From assembly GCF_016653465.1 (NCBI RefSeq), contig NZ_NHSQ01000029.1:1-41298 (forward strand): a DNA stretch of 41,298 nucleotides, read 5' to 3'. The DNA is from Thiocystis minor (GTDB lineage: Bacteria > Pseudomonadota > Gammaproteobacteria > Chromatiales > Chromatiaceae). Each line of letters opens with the position of its first letter. Position 1 is the stretch's first letter. Of this stretch, positions 29,029 through 38,389 are shown piece by piece. The translations under genes were made by a program, and so were the position numbers. The notes below the pieces were generated by a model. The model saw only the letters and a list, made by a program, of their open reading frames with translations, had not been told where the DNA came from and searched no databases.

Positions 29029-29712
29029 ATGGCTTCTGATCTGATCGCACCGTCCATTCTGTCGGCGGACTTCGCCAAGCTCGGCGAGGAAGTCGACAAT
29101 GTGTTGGCCGCCGGCGCCGACATCGTCCATTTCGACGTGATGGACAATCATTATGTGCCGAACCTGACCATCGGCCCGCTGGTCTGCGAGGCGCTGCGCA
29201 AGCACGGGGTCACGGCGCCCATCGACGTGCATCTGATGGTCAAGCCGGTGGATCGCATCATTCCCGACTTCGCCGCCGCCGGGGCGACCTATATCACCTT
29301 CCATCCGGAGGCGAGCGAGCACATCGACCGCACGCTGCAACTGATCCGCGGCGAGGGCTGCAAGTCCGGTCTGGTGTTCAATCCGGCGACGCCCCTGAGC
29401 TATCTGGATTATGTGATGGATAAGGTGGACATGATCCTGCTGATGTCGGTCAACCCCGGTTTCGGCGGCCAGAGCTTCATCCCTGCGACCTTCGAGAAGC
29501 TGCGTCAGGCGCGCCGGCTGATCGACGCCTCCGGGTTCGACATCCGGCTGGAGATCGACGGCGGGGTGAAGGCGGACAACATCGCCGAGGTCAAGGCCGC
29601 CGGCGCCGATACCTTCGTGTCCGGTTCTGGGATCTTCAGCAAGGCCAAGGAGAGCGATCCGCACCGTTACGACAGCATCATCCGCGAAATGCGCGCGGCG
29701 ATGGCCAGTTAA
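29029..29712 (+). CDS. rpe: Rpe, ribulose-phosphate 3-epimerase
   Basis: The 227-residue TIM-barrel enzyme interconverts ribulose 5-phosphate and xylulose 5-phosphate in the pentose phosphate pathway and, if the host is autotrophic, the Calvin cycle. Metal and substrate blocks are intact: [58 protein letters not shown] and [23 protein letters not shown] 29029 has GGGGGA about nine bases upstream; ATG 29005 would add eight residues with no ribosome site. Its stop codon TAA lies inside the terminal TTAAACCGCGTC of the repeat unit that follows. Confidence 0.96.
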   Translation: MASDLIAPSILSADFAKLGEEVDNVLAAGADIVHFDVMDNHYVPNLTIGPLVCEALRKHGVTAPIDVHLMVKPVDRIIPDFAAAGATYITFHPEASEHIDRTLQLIRGEGCKSGLVFNPATPLSYLDYVMDKVDMILLMSVNPGFGGQSFIPATFEKLRQARRLIDASGFDIRLEIDGGVKADNIAEVKAAGADTFVSGSGIFSKAKESDPHRYDSIIREMRAAMAS

Positions 29713-29796
29713 ACCGCGTCCGGCGCACCATGCGTCGTTTCGGGCGCTCAGCCAGGTTGGCATGAATCGATCCGCGTCGGAGTCGACGCGGTTTAA
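29709..29796. repeat. 88-bp palindrome-bounded unit, copy 1
   Basis: TTAAACCGCGTC at 29709-29720 is the exact inverted complement of GACGCGGTTTAA at 29785-29796. The interior holds GCATGAATCGATCCGCGTC. The left end supplies the rpe stop codon. It shares its left 18 bases (TTAAACCGCGTCCGGCGC) with copy 3. Confidence 0.8.
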
Positions 29797-29815
29797 GTGA
29801 TTAAAGATGAAACGC

Positions 29816-29902
29816 TTAAACGGCGTCAGCGCCGGCGTTTTCCGGTTCATGCGAGATCAGGCCAATGCACCATCAGTGCATACTCCGCGAGACGCCGTTT
29901 AA
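29816..29902. repeat. 87-bp palindrome-bounded unit, copy 2
   Basis: TTAAACGGCGTC at 29816-29827 pairs exactly with GACGCCGTTTAA at 29891-29902. The spacing matches copies 1 and 3 while one base of each arm has changed in concert (C-G swapped to G-C), so pairing is kept. It ends 25 bases before the gph start codon, so it lies in the gph leader. Confidence 0.75.
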
Positions 29903-29927
29903 TTTTTTACCTGGAACGAGTCCACGC

Positions 29928-30602
29928 ATGCTGCAACCGAAGATGATTCTCTGTGATTTGGACGGGACGCTGGTCGATAGCGTTCCGGATCTGGCCTTTT
30001 GCGTGGACGCCATGATGGATCGGCTCGGACGCGCGCCGCGTGGCGAGGCGGCGGTGCGCACCTGGGTGGGCAACGGGGTCGAAAAACTGGTGTGCCGGGC
30101 CTTGACCGGACAACTGGAGGGCGAGCCGGACGCCGCCGACTATGCGTTGGCCTATCCGATCTTTCTCGAACTCTATGCCGAGAATACCTACAACCGCTCG
30201 ATCCTCTACCCGGGAGTGCGCGAGGGTCTCGACTTTCTGGCGTCGGCCGGTTATCCGCTCGGCTGCGTGACCAACAAGGCCGCGCAGTTCACCGAACCGC
30301 TGCTGACCCATCTCGGGATTCGCGAGCGCTTCACGCTGGTCGTCAGCGGCGACAGCCTGCCGCGCAAGAAACCCGACCCGATGCCCCTGTTGCATGCCGC
30401 CGATCATTTCGGCGTGGTGCCCGCCGAGGCACTGATGATCGGTGACTCGGTTAGCGACGTGAAGGCGGCGCGAGCCGCCGGTTTCGGGATTATCTGCATG
30501 AGCTATGGCTATAACCACGGCGAGGATATCCGCGACTCCAACCCGGACGCGGTGATCGACTCGATGGTCGAACTCAGGGGATTGTTGGCTCCCGTGGCTT
30601 AA
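29928..30602 (+). CDS. gph: Gph, phosphoglycolate phosphatase (HAD family)
   Basis: The 224-residue HAD hydrolase has motif I ILCDLDGTLVDSVPDL (nucleophile Asp10, acid Asp12). Motif II lies in CVTNKAAQF, motif III at PRKKPDPMPLLHAA and motif IV at MIGDSVSDVKAARAAG. It removes phosphate from 2-phosphoglycolate, formed by Rubisco oxygenation or DNA repair. ATG 29928 gives a normal start; ATG 29865 upstream would translate part of repeat copy 2. The order rpe-gph-trpE is common in gammaproteobacteria and supports the name over other HAD enzymes. Confidence 0.93.
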   Translation: MLQPKMILCDLDGTLVDSVPDLAFCVDAMMDRLGRAPRGEAAVRTWVGNGVEKLVCRALTGQLEGEPDAADYALAYPIFLELYAENTYNRSILYPGVREGLDFLASAGYPLGCVTNKAAQFTEPLLTHLGIRERFTLVVSGDSLPRKKPDPMPLLHAADHFGVVPAEALMIGDSVSDVKAARAAGFGIICMSYGYNHGEDIRDSNPDAVIDSMVELRGLLAPVA

Positions 30603-30722
30603 GTCGGGAAGCGAGTACTGCGCGTATGCAAATCCAGGCAAGACCAGCAATGACCGGGCGACGATGGCGACGCCGAGACGCCTTCGCTCACCTTAAACGC
30701 TGACGCTTGCCTGGAGATTCCG

Positions 30723-32222
30723 ATGACCCCCAAAACCTTTCGCGCCCTCGCCGATCAGGGCTACAACCGCATTCCCGTCGCCTGCGAGGTGCTGGCCGAC
30801 CTCGATACCCCGTTGAGCGTCTATCTCAAACTCGCCGGCGGCCCCTATTCCTATCTGTTCGAGTCGGTGCAGGGCGGCGAGAAATGGGGCCGTTATTCGA
30901 TCATCGGGCTGCCCTGCCGGACCCTGATCCGAATCGACGGACAGCGGATTCGCGTCGAGCGCGACGGCATGGTGATCGAGGAGGTCGAGACGTCTGACCC
31001 GCTCGGTTGGCTCGAAGCCTTCCAGCAGCGTTTTCAGGTCGCCGAGGTCGAGGGTCTGCCGCGTTTCGTGGGGGGGCTCGTCGGTTATTTCGGCTATGAC
31101 ACCATCCGCTATATCGAACCGCGTCTGGCCCGGTGTCCGAATCCGGACCAGTTGGGCACGCCGGATATCCTGCTGATGGTCTCGGACGAGGTGGTCGTGT
31201 TCGACAATCTCAGCGGGCGTCTCTTCATCATCCTGCATCTGGATCCAACCGCCGGCGACACGCTGGAAGCGGGCGAGGCGCGCATCACCGAACTCACCGA
31301 GCGTATGCGTCATGGCGCGCCGCGCGGCAACGGCGGGACAGCACGCGAGGTTAGCGAAGCCGATTTCGTCTCCGGCTTCACCGAAGAGGGTTTCAAGCAG
31401 GCGGTCGCGCGCATCAAGGACTACATCCTCGAAGGCGACTGCATGCAGGTGGTGCTGTCGCAGCGACTCTCGATCCCCTTCCAGGCGCCGCCGCTCGATC
31501 TGTACCGCGCGCTGCGCGGGCTCAATCCCTCGCCCTATATGTACTTTCTGGATCTCGGCGATTTCCACATCGTCGGCTCCTCGCCCGAGATCCTGACCCG
31601 GCTGGAGGATGGCGTGGTCACGGTGCGCCCCATCGCCGGCACCCGTCGCCGCGGCCACACCGAGGCCGAGGATCAGGCGCTGGAGGCCGAGCTGCTGGCC
31701 GACCCCAAGGAACTGGCCGAGCATCTGATGCTGATCGACCTGGGCCGCAACGACGCCGGACGGGTCGCCGAGATCGGCAGCGTGCGCCTGACCGACAAGA
31801 TGATCGTCGAGCGCTATTCGCACGTCATGCACATCGTCTCCAACGTGGTCGGCACGCTCCGGGAGGGCATGAGCGCGCTCGACGTGCTGCGTGCCACCTT
31901 CCCGGCCGGGACCGTCTCGGGCGCGCCCAAGATCCGCGCCATGGAGATCATCGATGAGTTGGAGCCGGTCAAGCGCGGCATCTACTCCGGCGCGGTCGGC
32001 TATCTCTCCTGGAACGGCAACATGGACACCGCCATCGCGATTCGCACCGCCGTCATCCAGGACGGCATGCTGCACATCCAGGCCGGCGCCGGGATCGTCG
32101 CCGACTCGGTGCCGGAGCTGGAATGGCAGGAGACCATGAACAAAGGCCGCGCCATCTTCCGCGCCGTCACCGCCGCCGAGGTCGGGATCGATCGCTATGG
32201 CTGCGGGTTGAAGCGCGTCTGA
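30723..32222 (+). CDS. trpE: TrpE, anthranilate synthase component I
   Basis: The 499-residue enzyme makes anthranilate from chorismate with ammonia from TrpG. Blocks include [20 protein letters not shown] (the L-x-E-S tryptophan feedback site), [66 protein letters not shown] and [23 protein letters not shown] is placed about 7 bases before ATG 30723. No leader peptide rich in Trp was seen in the 120 bases upstream, so attenuation control is not supported. trpG does not follow; a SWIM protein does. Confidence 0.96.
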   Translation: MTPKTFRALADQGYNRIPVACEVLADLDTPLSVYLKLAGGPYSYLFESVQGGEKWGRYSIIGLPCRTLIRIDGQRIRVERDGMVIEEVETSDPLGWLEAFQQRFQVAEVEGLPRFVGGLVGYFGYDTIRYIEPRLARCPNPDQLGTPDILLMVSDEVVVFDNLSGRLFIILHLDPTAGDTLEAGEARITELTERMRHGAPRGNGGTAREVSEADFVSGFTEEGFKQAVARIKDYILEGDCMQVVLSQRLSIPFQAPPLDLYRALRGLNPSPYMYFLDLGDFHIVGSSPEILTRLEDGVVTVRPIAGTRRRGHTEAEDQALEAELLADPKELAEHLMLIDLGRNDAGRVAEIGSVRLTDKMIVERYSHVMHIVSNVVGTLREGMSALDVLRATFPAGTVSGAPKIRAMEIIDELEPVKRGIYSGAVGYLSWNGNMDTAIAIRTAVIQDGMLHIQAGAGIVADSVPELEWQETMNKGRAIFRAVTAAEVGIDRYGCGLKRV

Positions 32223-32243
32223 CCGAGCGAAGGGGTAAATCCG

Positions 32244-33998
32244 ATGCTCGCCGATCTGATCGCCATCGACCTACTTGAAGATCTGGCCGGGAAAAAGGTT
32301 TTCTGGCGAGGTGAAGCCTATTACTCCAACGCCGCCGTCCGGCGCGTGCGGATGATCGGTGACAAACTCACGGCCAGGGTCGAAGGCACCGAAACCTATC
32401 AGGTCGAGCTGTGGGATCAGGATGGCGAGCTTGCCTACGACTGCACCTGTCCGCACGCCGCCGAGGGCAACTTCTGCAAGCATTGCGTCGCGGTTGGTCT
32501 TGCCTGGCTGGCCGGAGCGGTCGATTTACCCGACTCCGAGGATGCCGACGAGACGCCGCCGCGCGATCCCTGGCAGGACATCCGGGATTATTTGAGCGTT
32601 CAGCCGCCTGAAATTCTGGCCGGTCTCCTGCTTGAAACCGCCCGGCGCGACGATCGGCTCTACCAGTCGCTTCGGCTCAAGGCGGAGCGTCGTGGCGCTG
32701 GCGGCAATGTGGTCAAGGTGTTCCGCCGCGCGATCGACAACGCGATCTGTACCCATGGTTTCGTCGATTATGAGGAGGCTGGGGGCTTCGCCGGCGATAT
32801 CGAGCAGATCGTGGATTCGCTGGAGGAGTTGCTGACACCCGAGACCGCCGCCGTGCTGGTCGAACTGGCCGAATACGCCATCGAACGTGTCGAAAACGCC
32901 ATGGAGCATGTCGATGACTCGGACGGCGAGGTCGGGAGCGTCGGCGAGCGTCTGGGTCAATTGCATCTGGATGCCTGCGTCATGGCGCGACCGGATCCGA
33001 TTGAACTGGCCACCCGTTTGTTCCGGCTCGAAACCACCTTGCCGCAAGGTCTGTGCAGCTTCGACGCCGTCACCTATCGCGAGGTTCTTGGCGAGGCAGG
33101 TCTGCGGCACTATCGGGAACTGGTCGAAACCGAGTGGCGCGAACTCGGTCCCCGCAGCAGCAAGAGCGCTTACGACACCCATCGATCACAGATCACCCGC
33201 CTCATGGAGCGACTGGCCGAGGCCAGCGGCGATATCGAGGAACTGGTGTCGATCCGCTCGCAAGACCTCACCTCCGCCTATCGTTATCTCGACATCGCCC
33301 AGCTTTGGGCCAAGGCCGGAGAGCCCGAGAAGGCGCTGGACTGGGCGGAACGCGGACTCAAGGCATTCCCCGAGCGACCGGACAACCGTCTGCGCGATTA
33401 TCTGGTCGCGGCCTATCTCGACCGCGGACGCCATGACGAGGCGCTGCAACTGACCTGGATTCAGTTCGAGGAACAGCCGGAACTCGCGCATTATCAGAAG
33501 CTCCATGCGGTTGCCAACAAGCTCGGTCGCTGGCCTGAACAACGCGAACGGGCGCTCGCTTGGCTGGACGAGACCATCGTCCGCGAGGCCGCCACGACCA
33601 ACCGCTGGAAGACGACGCCATCGGTTCCCGATTATTCGCGGCGGCTTGAAATCGCCTTGTGGGAGAAGGATCTGGACGCCGCCTGGGCGACCGCCCAGCA
33701 AGGCGCTTCGGCGTCGCTCAGCGCGGGCACCTGCGACCGTCGTTTGCTGATCGCACTCGCCGGCCAGCTCGAAGCCTCGCGACCCGAGGACGCCATCGCG
33801 CTCTATCGGCGCGTGGTGCCGCCCATCGTCCAGCAGACCAATAACACGGCCTACGACGAGGCGATCAAGCTAATCCGCAAGATCGGCGGCTTGATGAAGA
33901 CGCTGGATCGGACGCGGCAATTCGCGGATTACTTGGCCGAACTGCGGGTCCAGTACAAGCCGAAGCGCAATTTCATCAAACTGCTCGACAGGGTCTGA
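32244..33998 (+). CDS. SWIM zinc-finger protein
   Basis: The 584-residue protein has a SWIM zinc finger at about 67-82: YDCTCPHAAEGNFCKHCVAV, the C-x-C-x(n)-C-x-H pattern. A long, mostly helical remainder of unknown fold follows, with TPR-like stretches near 340-420 (YRYLDIAQLWAKAGEPEKAL, LVAAYLDRGRHDEALQLTW). SWIM domains bind DNA or proteins; bacterial versions are often near SWI2/SNF2 helicases, but none is present here. GAAGGGG lies about 9 bases before ATG 32244. It starts 21 bases after trpE, so they may share a transcript without sharing a function. Confidence 0.8.
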   Translation: MLADLIAIDLLEDLAGKKVFWRGEAYYSNAAVRRVRMIGDKLTARVEGTETYQVELWDQDGELAYDCTCPHAAEGNFCKHCVAVGLAWLAGAVDLPDSEDADETPPRDPWQDIRDYLSVQPPEILAGLLLETARRDDRLYQSLRLKAERRGAGGNVVKVFRRAIDNAICTHGFVDYEEAGGFAGDIEQIVDSLEELLTPETAAVLVELAEYAIERVENAMEHVDDSDGEVGSVGERLGQLHLDACVMARPDPIELATRLFRLETTLPQGLCSFDAVTYREVLGEAGLRHYRELVETEWRELGPRSSKSAYDTHRSQITRLMERLAEASGDIEELVSIRSQDLTSAYRYLDIAQLWAKAGEPEKALDWAERGLKAFPERPDNRLRDYLVAAYLDRGRHDEALQLTWIQFEEQPELAHYQKLHAVANKLGRWPEQRERALAWLDETIVREAATTNRWKTTPSVPDYSRRLEIALWEKDLDAAWATAQQGASASLSAGTCDRRLLIALAGQLEASRPEDAIALYRRVVPPIVQQTNNTAYDEAIKLIRKIGGLMKTLDRTRQFADYLAELRVQYKPKRNFIKLLDRV

Positions 33999-34026
33999 AT
34001 CGTTTTTCTTTGAGTCCTTTGCGGTT

Positions 34027-35343
34027 TCACCCGCCGGATTTCGGTTTGAACGTCTCGCCCTGCAGCACGCCGGTCTCGCCCTCGCGACGGGCGATGATCA
34101 CCGCCCCGCAGCTATCGCTGAAGACATTGACCGCGGTTCGCATCATGTCGAGGATGCGGTCGACCGCCAGAATCAGCCCGATGCCCTCTAGCGGCAACCC
34201 GACCGCAGCCAGGATGACGGTGATGGCGACCAGACTCGCGGCCGGGATGCCGGCCACCCCGATCGAGGTCATGAGCGCCAGGATCACGATGACGAATTGC
34301 GAGGCAAACGACAGCTCGATCCCATACGCCTGCGCGATGAACATGACCACCACGCACTCGTAAAGCGCGGTTCCGTCCATGTTGATGGTCGCGCCCAGCG
34401 GAATCACGAAGCTGGTGACCTTGTTCGAGACCCCGGCGTTCTTTTCCAGGCACTCCATGGTAACCGGCACGGTGGCGGACGAGGACGCGGTCGAGAAGGC
34501 GGTCAGCAGCGCCGCGCTCATGGCCTGGAAGTGGCGAATAGGACTGACCCCGCCGATGAAGCGCAACAGCAGCGGCAGCACTAGAAACGTATGGATGGCG
34601 AGCCCCATCGCGACGGTCAGGAAGAAGAGCGCCAGCGGACCGAGCGCCGCCAGACCCGTGTCGGCCACGGTGCGGGCCACCAGCGCGAAAACCCCGATGG
34701 GAGCGAAGCGCATGACGAGATCGGTGATCTTCATCATGATCTCGAACATGCCCTGCCAGAAATTGTACTGAGCCTCCGCGTAGACCGGCGCGACGCGAGT
34801 GAGAAAGAACCCGTAGAGCAGACCGAAGAAGATCAGGCCGAGCATCTCGCCATTCGCCGCGGCGGACACCACGTTCGCGGGGATCATGCGCAGGAAGACG
34901 TCGACCACGTCGCTGCCGTCCCGACCGCTCAGTTGTTCCTGGAGTGCCGTGGCGTCCGCGCTGAAGCCGAAGACCGCCTTCGGATCGCCGTCCACCACAC
35001 CCGGCTGGATCAGGTTCACGAGAAACAGCCCGACCAGCACGGCCAGCAGCGTGGTGGTGGCGTAATAGCCGATCGTCTTCGCGCCCAGTCGCTTGAGATC
35101 GCTCGCCCCGCCGATCCCGGAAATCCCGACGATCATCGACGACAGGATCAGCGGCACGATCAGCATTTTGAGTGCGTTGAGAAACAATTGCCCGAGAAAA
35201 TCGAGCGAGGAATAGAGACTGGCGCCGAAGAATCCAGCCTCGCGGCCGACCAGAAGTCCCACGGTGACGGCGAGAACCAGGGCGATCAGGATTTGCCAGT
35301 GGAGCTTAAACCGCGTCCGGCGCGACAGGTGTTGTGTGTGCAT
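34027..35343 (-). CDS. Dicarboxylate/amino acid:cation symporter (DAACS family)
   Basis: The 438-residue protein has about eight membrane helices and the GltPh/DctA-type motifs: an S-S-S-A-T-V-P-V-T hairpin, then IPLGATINMDGTALYECVVV (the N-M-D-G-T sodium/substrate site) and GIPAASLVAITVILAAVGLP. It imports a dicarboxylate or acidic amino acid with Na+ or H+; the exact solute cannot be named. The start at 35343 (MHTQHLSRRTRFKLHWQIL) is the family-like choice; ATG 35385 would add 14 residues. The first 12-13 codons lie inside repeat copy 3, so the very N-terminus may be repeat-derived. It is downstream of valS on the same strand, 67 bases apart. Confidence 0.9.
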   Translation of the reverse strand: MHTQHLSRRTRFKLHWQILIALVLAVTVGLLVGREAGFFGASLYSSLDFLGQLFLNALKMLIVPLILSSMIVGISGIGGASDLKRLGAKTIGYYATTTLLAVLVGLFLVNLIQPGVVDGDPKAVFGFSADATALQEQLSGRDGSDVVDVFLRMIPANVVSAAANGEMLGLIFFGLLYGFFLTRVAPVYAEAQYNFWQGMFEIMMKITDLVMRFAPIGVFALVARTVADTGLAALGPLALFFLTVAMGLAIHTFLVLPLLLRFIGGVSPIRHFQAMSAALLTAFSTASSSATVPVTMECLEKNAGVSNKVTSFVIPLGATINMDGTALYECVVVMFIAQAYGIELSFASQFVIVILALMTSIGVAGIPAASLVAITVILAAVGLPLEGIGLILAVDRILDMMRTAVNVFSDSCGAVIIARREGETGVLQGETFKPKSGG

Positions 35344-35392
35344 CGAATCGGCCTCGTCCGAGCCAGCAAGCGTTATCGCTGACACGGTTTAA
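35306..35392. repeat. 87-bp palindrome-bounded unit, copy 3
   Basis: TTAAACCGCGTC at 35306-35317 faces GACACGGTTTAA at 35381-35392 (one mismatch in pairing). The left 18 bases equal copy 1, and the interior CATCGAATCGG resembles its CATGAATCGAT. This copy spans both candidate start codons of the minus-strand symporter gene. Confidence 0.75.
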
Positions 35393-35410
35393 GTTGTTGA
35401 TGATTTAGAA

Positions 35411-38260
35411 TTACAGCGCAGCGATTTTTGCTCGTTGGGATTGCAGGTTGCTAATCGCCGCCGCGTGCTCGGCCAGCTTGGCGCGCTCTTTCCCGACCAC
35501 CGCCTCGGGCGCCTTGTCGACGAAACTCGGGTTGGCGAGCTTTTGCTCGGTGCGGGCGCTGTCGTCGGTCAGGCGCGCGATTTCCTTGTCCAGCCGCTTG
35601 AGTTCGGCGTCCTTGTCGATCAGCCCAGCCATCGGGATCAGGAGCTTCATGGCGCCGACCAGCGCGATGGCCGATTCGGGCGCGGCGTGCTCGTCATCGA
35701 GAAGGGTGATGGACTCGGTGCGGGCGAGAAAATCCAAATAGGGCCGGGCGCTGTCGAGCCAGCGCCGATCCTGTTCGGAGGCGTTGGCCACCAGCACCGG
35801 AAGCGGTTTGCCGGGCGCGATGTTCATCTCGCCCTTGATGCGGCGGACCCCAAGGATGCACTGCTTGACCCAGTCGATCTCGCCGACCGCCTGCTGATCC
35901 TCGGCGGTCGTATCGGCGATCGGGAAGGGGGCGAGCATGATGGTGTCCCCATCGACACCCGCCAGTGGCTTAACCTTCTGCCAAATCTCCTCGGTGATAA
36001 ACGGCATGATCGGATGAGCGAGGCGCAGCAGGGTCTCCAGCGTGGCGACCAGAGTCCGGCGGGTGCCGCGTTTGGCGGCATCCGAGGCAGTCTCGCCCGT
36101 GAGCACCGGCTTGGACAGTTCCAGATACCAGTCGCAGAAGTCGTTCCAAGTGAATTCATAGAGCGCCTGGGCGGCGAGGTCGAAGCGGTAGCCCTCGATG
36201 GCGGCGGTGACGGTGGCGATGGTGGCGTTGAGTCGGGCGCGGATCCAGCGGTCGGCGGCGCTCAGTTCAATCGGGTCGGATCCCAGACCGCAATCCTGCT
36301 CCTCGGTGTTCATCAGCACATAGCGCGAGGCGTTCCAGAGCTTGTTGCAGAAATTACGGTAGCCTTCGGTGCGGCTCAGGTCGAACTTGATGTCGCGTCC
36401 GGTGGTGGCGAGCGCGGCGAAGGTGAAGCGCAGGGCGTCGGTGCCGAAGGCGGGGATGCCGTCGGGGAAATCCTTGCGCGTGTCCTTGGCGATCTTGTCG
36501 GCGAGATGCGGCTGCATCATGCCCTTGGTGCGCTTCTCGACCAGCGCCTCCAGCTCGATGCCGTCGATCAGATCGATGGGGTCAAGCACGTTGCCTTTGG
36601 ACTTGGACATCTTGTCGCCGTGGGCGTCGCGCACCAGTCCATGGATGTAGACCTCCCGAAAGGGCACGTCCCCCATGAACTTGAGCCCCATCATGATCAT
36701 CCGGGCGACCCAGAAAAAGATGATGTCGAAGCCGGTGACCAGCACCGAGGTCGGGTAAAAGGTCTGGAGCCGGTCGGTCTGCTCCGGCCAGCCGAGCGTA
36801 CTGAAGGGCCAGAGCGCGGAGCTGAACCAGGTGTCGAGCACGTCGGGATCCTGGACCAGCACCACCTCGGGGCCGAACCGATGCTTGTCGCGGATCTCCT
36901 GCTCGGTGCGCCCGACATAGACATTGCCCTCGCAGTCGTACCAGGCCGGGATGCGGTGCCCCCACCAGATCTGACGGCTGATGCACCAGTCCTGGATGTT
37001 GCGCATCCACTCGAAATAGGTGTTCTTCCAGTTGTCCGGGACGAAACGGATATCGCCGTTTTCGACCGCCTTGATCGCCGGATCGGCCAGCGGCTGCACG
37101 CGCACGTACCATTGATCGGTCAGATAAGGCTCGATGACCGCGCCGGAACGGTCGCCGCGTGGCTGTTGCAACCGGTGATCCTTGACCGCCGCCAGCAGGC
37201 CGAGCGATTCCAGGTCGGCGACGATCCGCTTGCGCGCCTCGTAACGGTCGAGCCCGATATAGGCAGCGGGCAGCAACTGACCTTCTTCGGGTTCGTTGTC
37301 ACGGACTGCCGCATCGGGCGTGAAGATGTTGACGAGCCCGCCATGCGGCTGATTGGCGATGCTCGTCTCGTCGCGATGGCGCAGCCAGACCTGATGGTCG
37401 TTGAAATCGTGCGCCGGGGTGATCTTGACGCAGCCGGTGCCGAACGCGGGGTCGGCGTGCTCGTCGGCGAGGATGGGGATGCGCCGACCGGTCAGCGGCA
37501 GCTCGACGAACTCGCCGATCAGGTGTCTGTAGCGCTCGTCCTCCGGGTTGACGGCCACCGCGCAGTCGCCGAGCAGGGTCTCTGGGCGGGTGGTGGAGAC
37601 CACCAGATACAGCGGTTCCGGCGCGCCGAGCGGCTGGATCAAGGGATAGCGCATATCCCACATGTGGCCGCTTTCTTCCTCGGAGATGACCTCTAGGTCC
37701 GACACCGCCGTGTGCAGCACCGGATCCCAGTTCACCAGCCGCTTGCCGCGATAGATCAGCCCCTCCTCGAACAGTCGCACGAAGACCTCGCGCACCGCCT
37801 CGGACAAGCCTTCGTCCATGGTGAAACGCTCATGCGCCCAGTCCAGCGACGAACCCATGCGGCGCAATTGGCGGGTGATGGTGCCGCCGGACTCGGCCTT
37901 CCACTCCCAAACCCGCTCGGTGAAACGCTCGCGGCCATAGTCATGGCGGGTCTGGCCCTCGGCATTGATCAGCCGTTCCACGACCATCTGGGTCGCGATG
38001 CCGGCGTGATCCGTACCCGCCTGCCAGAGCGTGCGGTCGCCCTTCATCCGACGATAGCGGATCAGGGCATCCATGATGGTGTCCTGGAAGGCGTGCCCCA
38101 TGTGCAGACTGCCGGTCACGTTGGGCGGCGGGATCATGATGCAATAAGCGCTATCCTCTTCGTTGCGCGCGGTCGCGGCCGGAACGAAGTAGCCTTGCTC
38201 CTCCCAAGACCGATACCAGTTTTTTTCCAGGGTTTGAGGATCGTAGTTTTTATCCAGCAT
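35411..38260 (-). CDS. valS: ValS, valyl-tRNA synthetase
   Basis: The 949-residue class I synthetase charges tRNA-Val. It has the HIGH-type motif at residues 53-56 ([16 protein letters not shown]) and the KMSKS loop ([14 protein letters not shown]). An editing domain lies between them ([19 protein letters not shown]), the anticodon-binding helices follow, and a C-terminal coiled-coil arm ends [14 protein letters not shown] 38260 ([16 protein letters not shown]) matches the family start and the length of the E. coli enzyme. A -10-like TATAAT at 38303-38298 would place transcription inside the longer frame from 38299, also favouring 38260. Confidence 0.97.
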   Translation of the reverse strand: MLDKNYDPQTLEKNWYRSWEEQGYFVPAATARNEEDSAYCIMIPPPNVTGSLHMGHAFQDTIMDALIRYRRMKGDRTLWQAGTDHAGIATQMVVERLINAEGQTRHDYGRERFTERVWEWKAESGGTITRQLRRMGSSLDWAHERFTMDEGLSEAVREVFVRLFEEGLIYRGKRLVNWDPVLHTAVSDLEVISEEESGHMWDMRYPLIQPLGAPEPLYLVVSTTRPETLLGDCAVAVNPEDERYRHLIGEFVELPLTGRRIPILADEHADPAFGTGCVKITPAHDFNDHQVWLRHRDETSIANQPHGGLVNIFTPDAAVRDNEPEEGQLLPAAYIGLDRYEARKRIVADLESLGLLAAVKDHRLQQPRGDRSGAVIEPYLTDQWYVRVQPLADPAIKAVENGDIRFVPDNWKNTYFEWMRNIQDWCISRQIWWGHRIPAWYDCEGNVYVGRTEQEIRDKHRFGPEVVLVQDPDVLDTWFSSALWPFSTLGWPEQTDRLQTFYPTSVLVTGFDIIFFWVARMIMMGLKFMGDVPFREVYIHGLVRDAHGDKMSKSKGNVLDPIDLIDGIELEALVEKRTKGMMQPHLADKIAKDTRKDFPDGIPAFGTDALRFTFAALATTGRDIKFDLSRTEGYRNFCNKLWNASRYVLMNTEEQDCGLGSDPIELSAADRWIRARLNATIATVTAAIEGYRFDLAAQALYEFTWNDFCDWYLELSKPVLTGETASDAAKRGTRRTLVATLETLLRLAHPIMPFITEEIWQKVKPLAGVDGDTIMLAPFPIADTTAEDQQAVGEIDWVKQCILGVRRIKGEMNIAPGKPLPVLVANASEQDRRWLDSARPYLDFLARTESITLLDDEHAAPESAIALVGAMKLLIPMAGLIDKDAELKRLDKEIARLTDDSARTEQKLANPSFVDKAPEAVVGKERAKLAEHAAAISNLQSQRAKIAAL

Positions 38261-38297
38261 GGTGCTCAGGCTCGTGGTCGCGCGCGCGAAATGACTC

Positions 38298-38303
38298 ATT
38301 ATA
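38298..38303 (-). promoter_or_regulatory. valS: Possible -10 element for valS
   Basis: The minus strand reads TATAAT, a perfect -10 hexamer, 38 bases before the chosen valS start. No good -35 hexamer is found at 16-18 bases, so the element is only a candidate. Confidence 0.35.
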
Positions 38304-38389
38304 ACTGATGGATCGTCAGCGCTTGCCGGCGGTCAGCGATTCGTCATGAGCGTGTAGAATCGCGTCTTTGCCACCCGTTGGACCCCCGC

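Noticed and set aside
30603-30722. Possible trp attenuator upstream of trpE.
   Set aside because: No short frame with tandem Trp codons and no terminator hairpin with a T-run was found.
35435-37696. A 753-codon plus-strand frame opposite valS.
   Set aside because: It has no recognisable motif and lies wholly within valS, whose HIGH and KMSKS motifs are intact.
38323-38360. Promoter for argH from TTGCCG and TAGAAT.
   Set aside because: TAGAAT at 38355 is a fair -10 but the spacing to TTGCCG is 26 bases and no other -35 fits.
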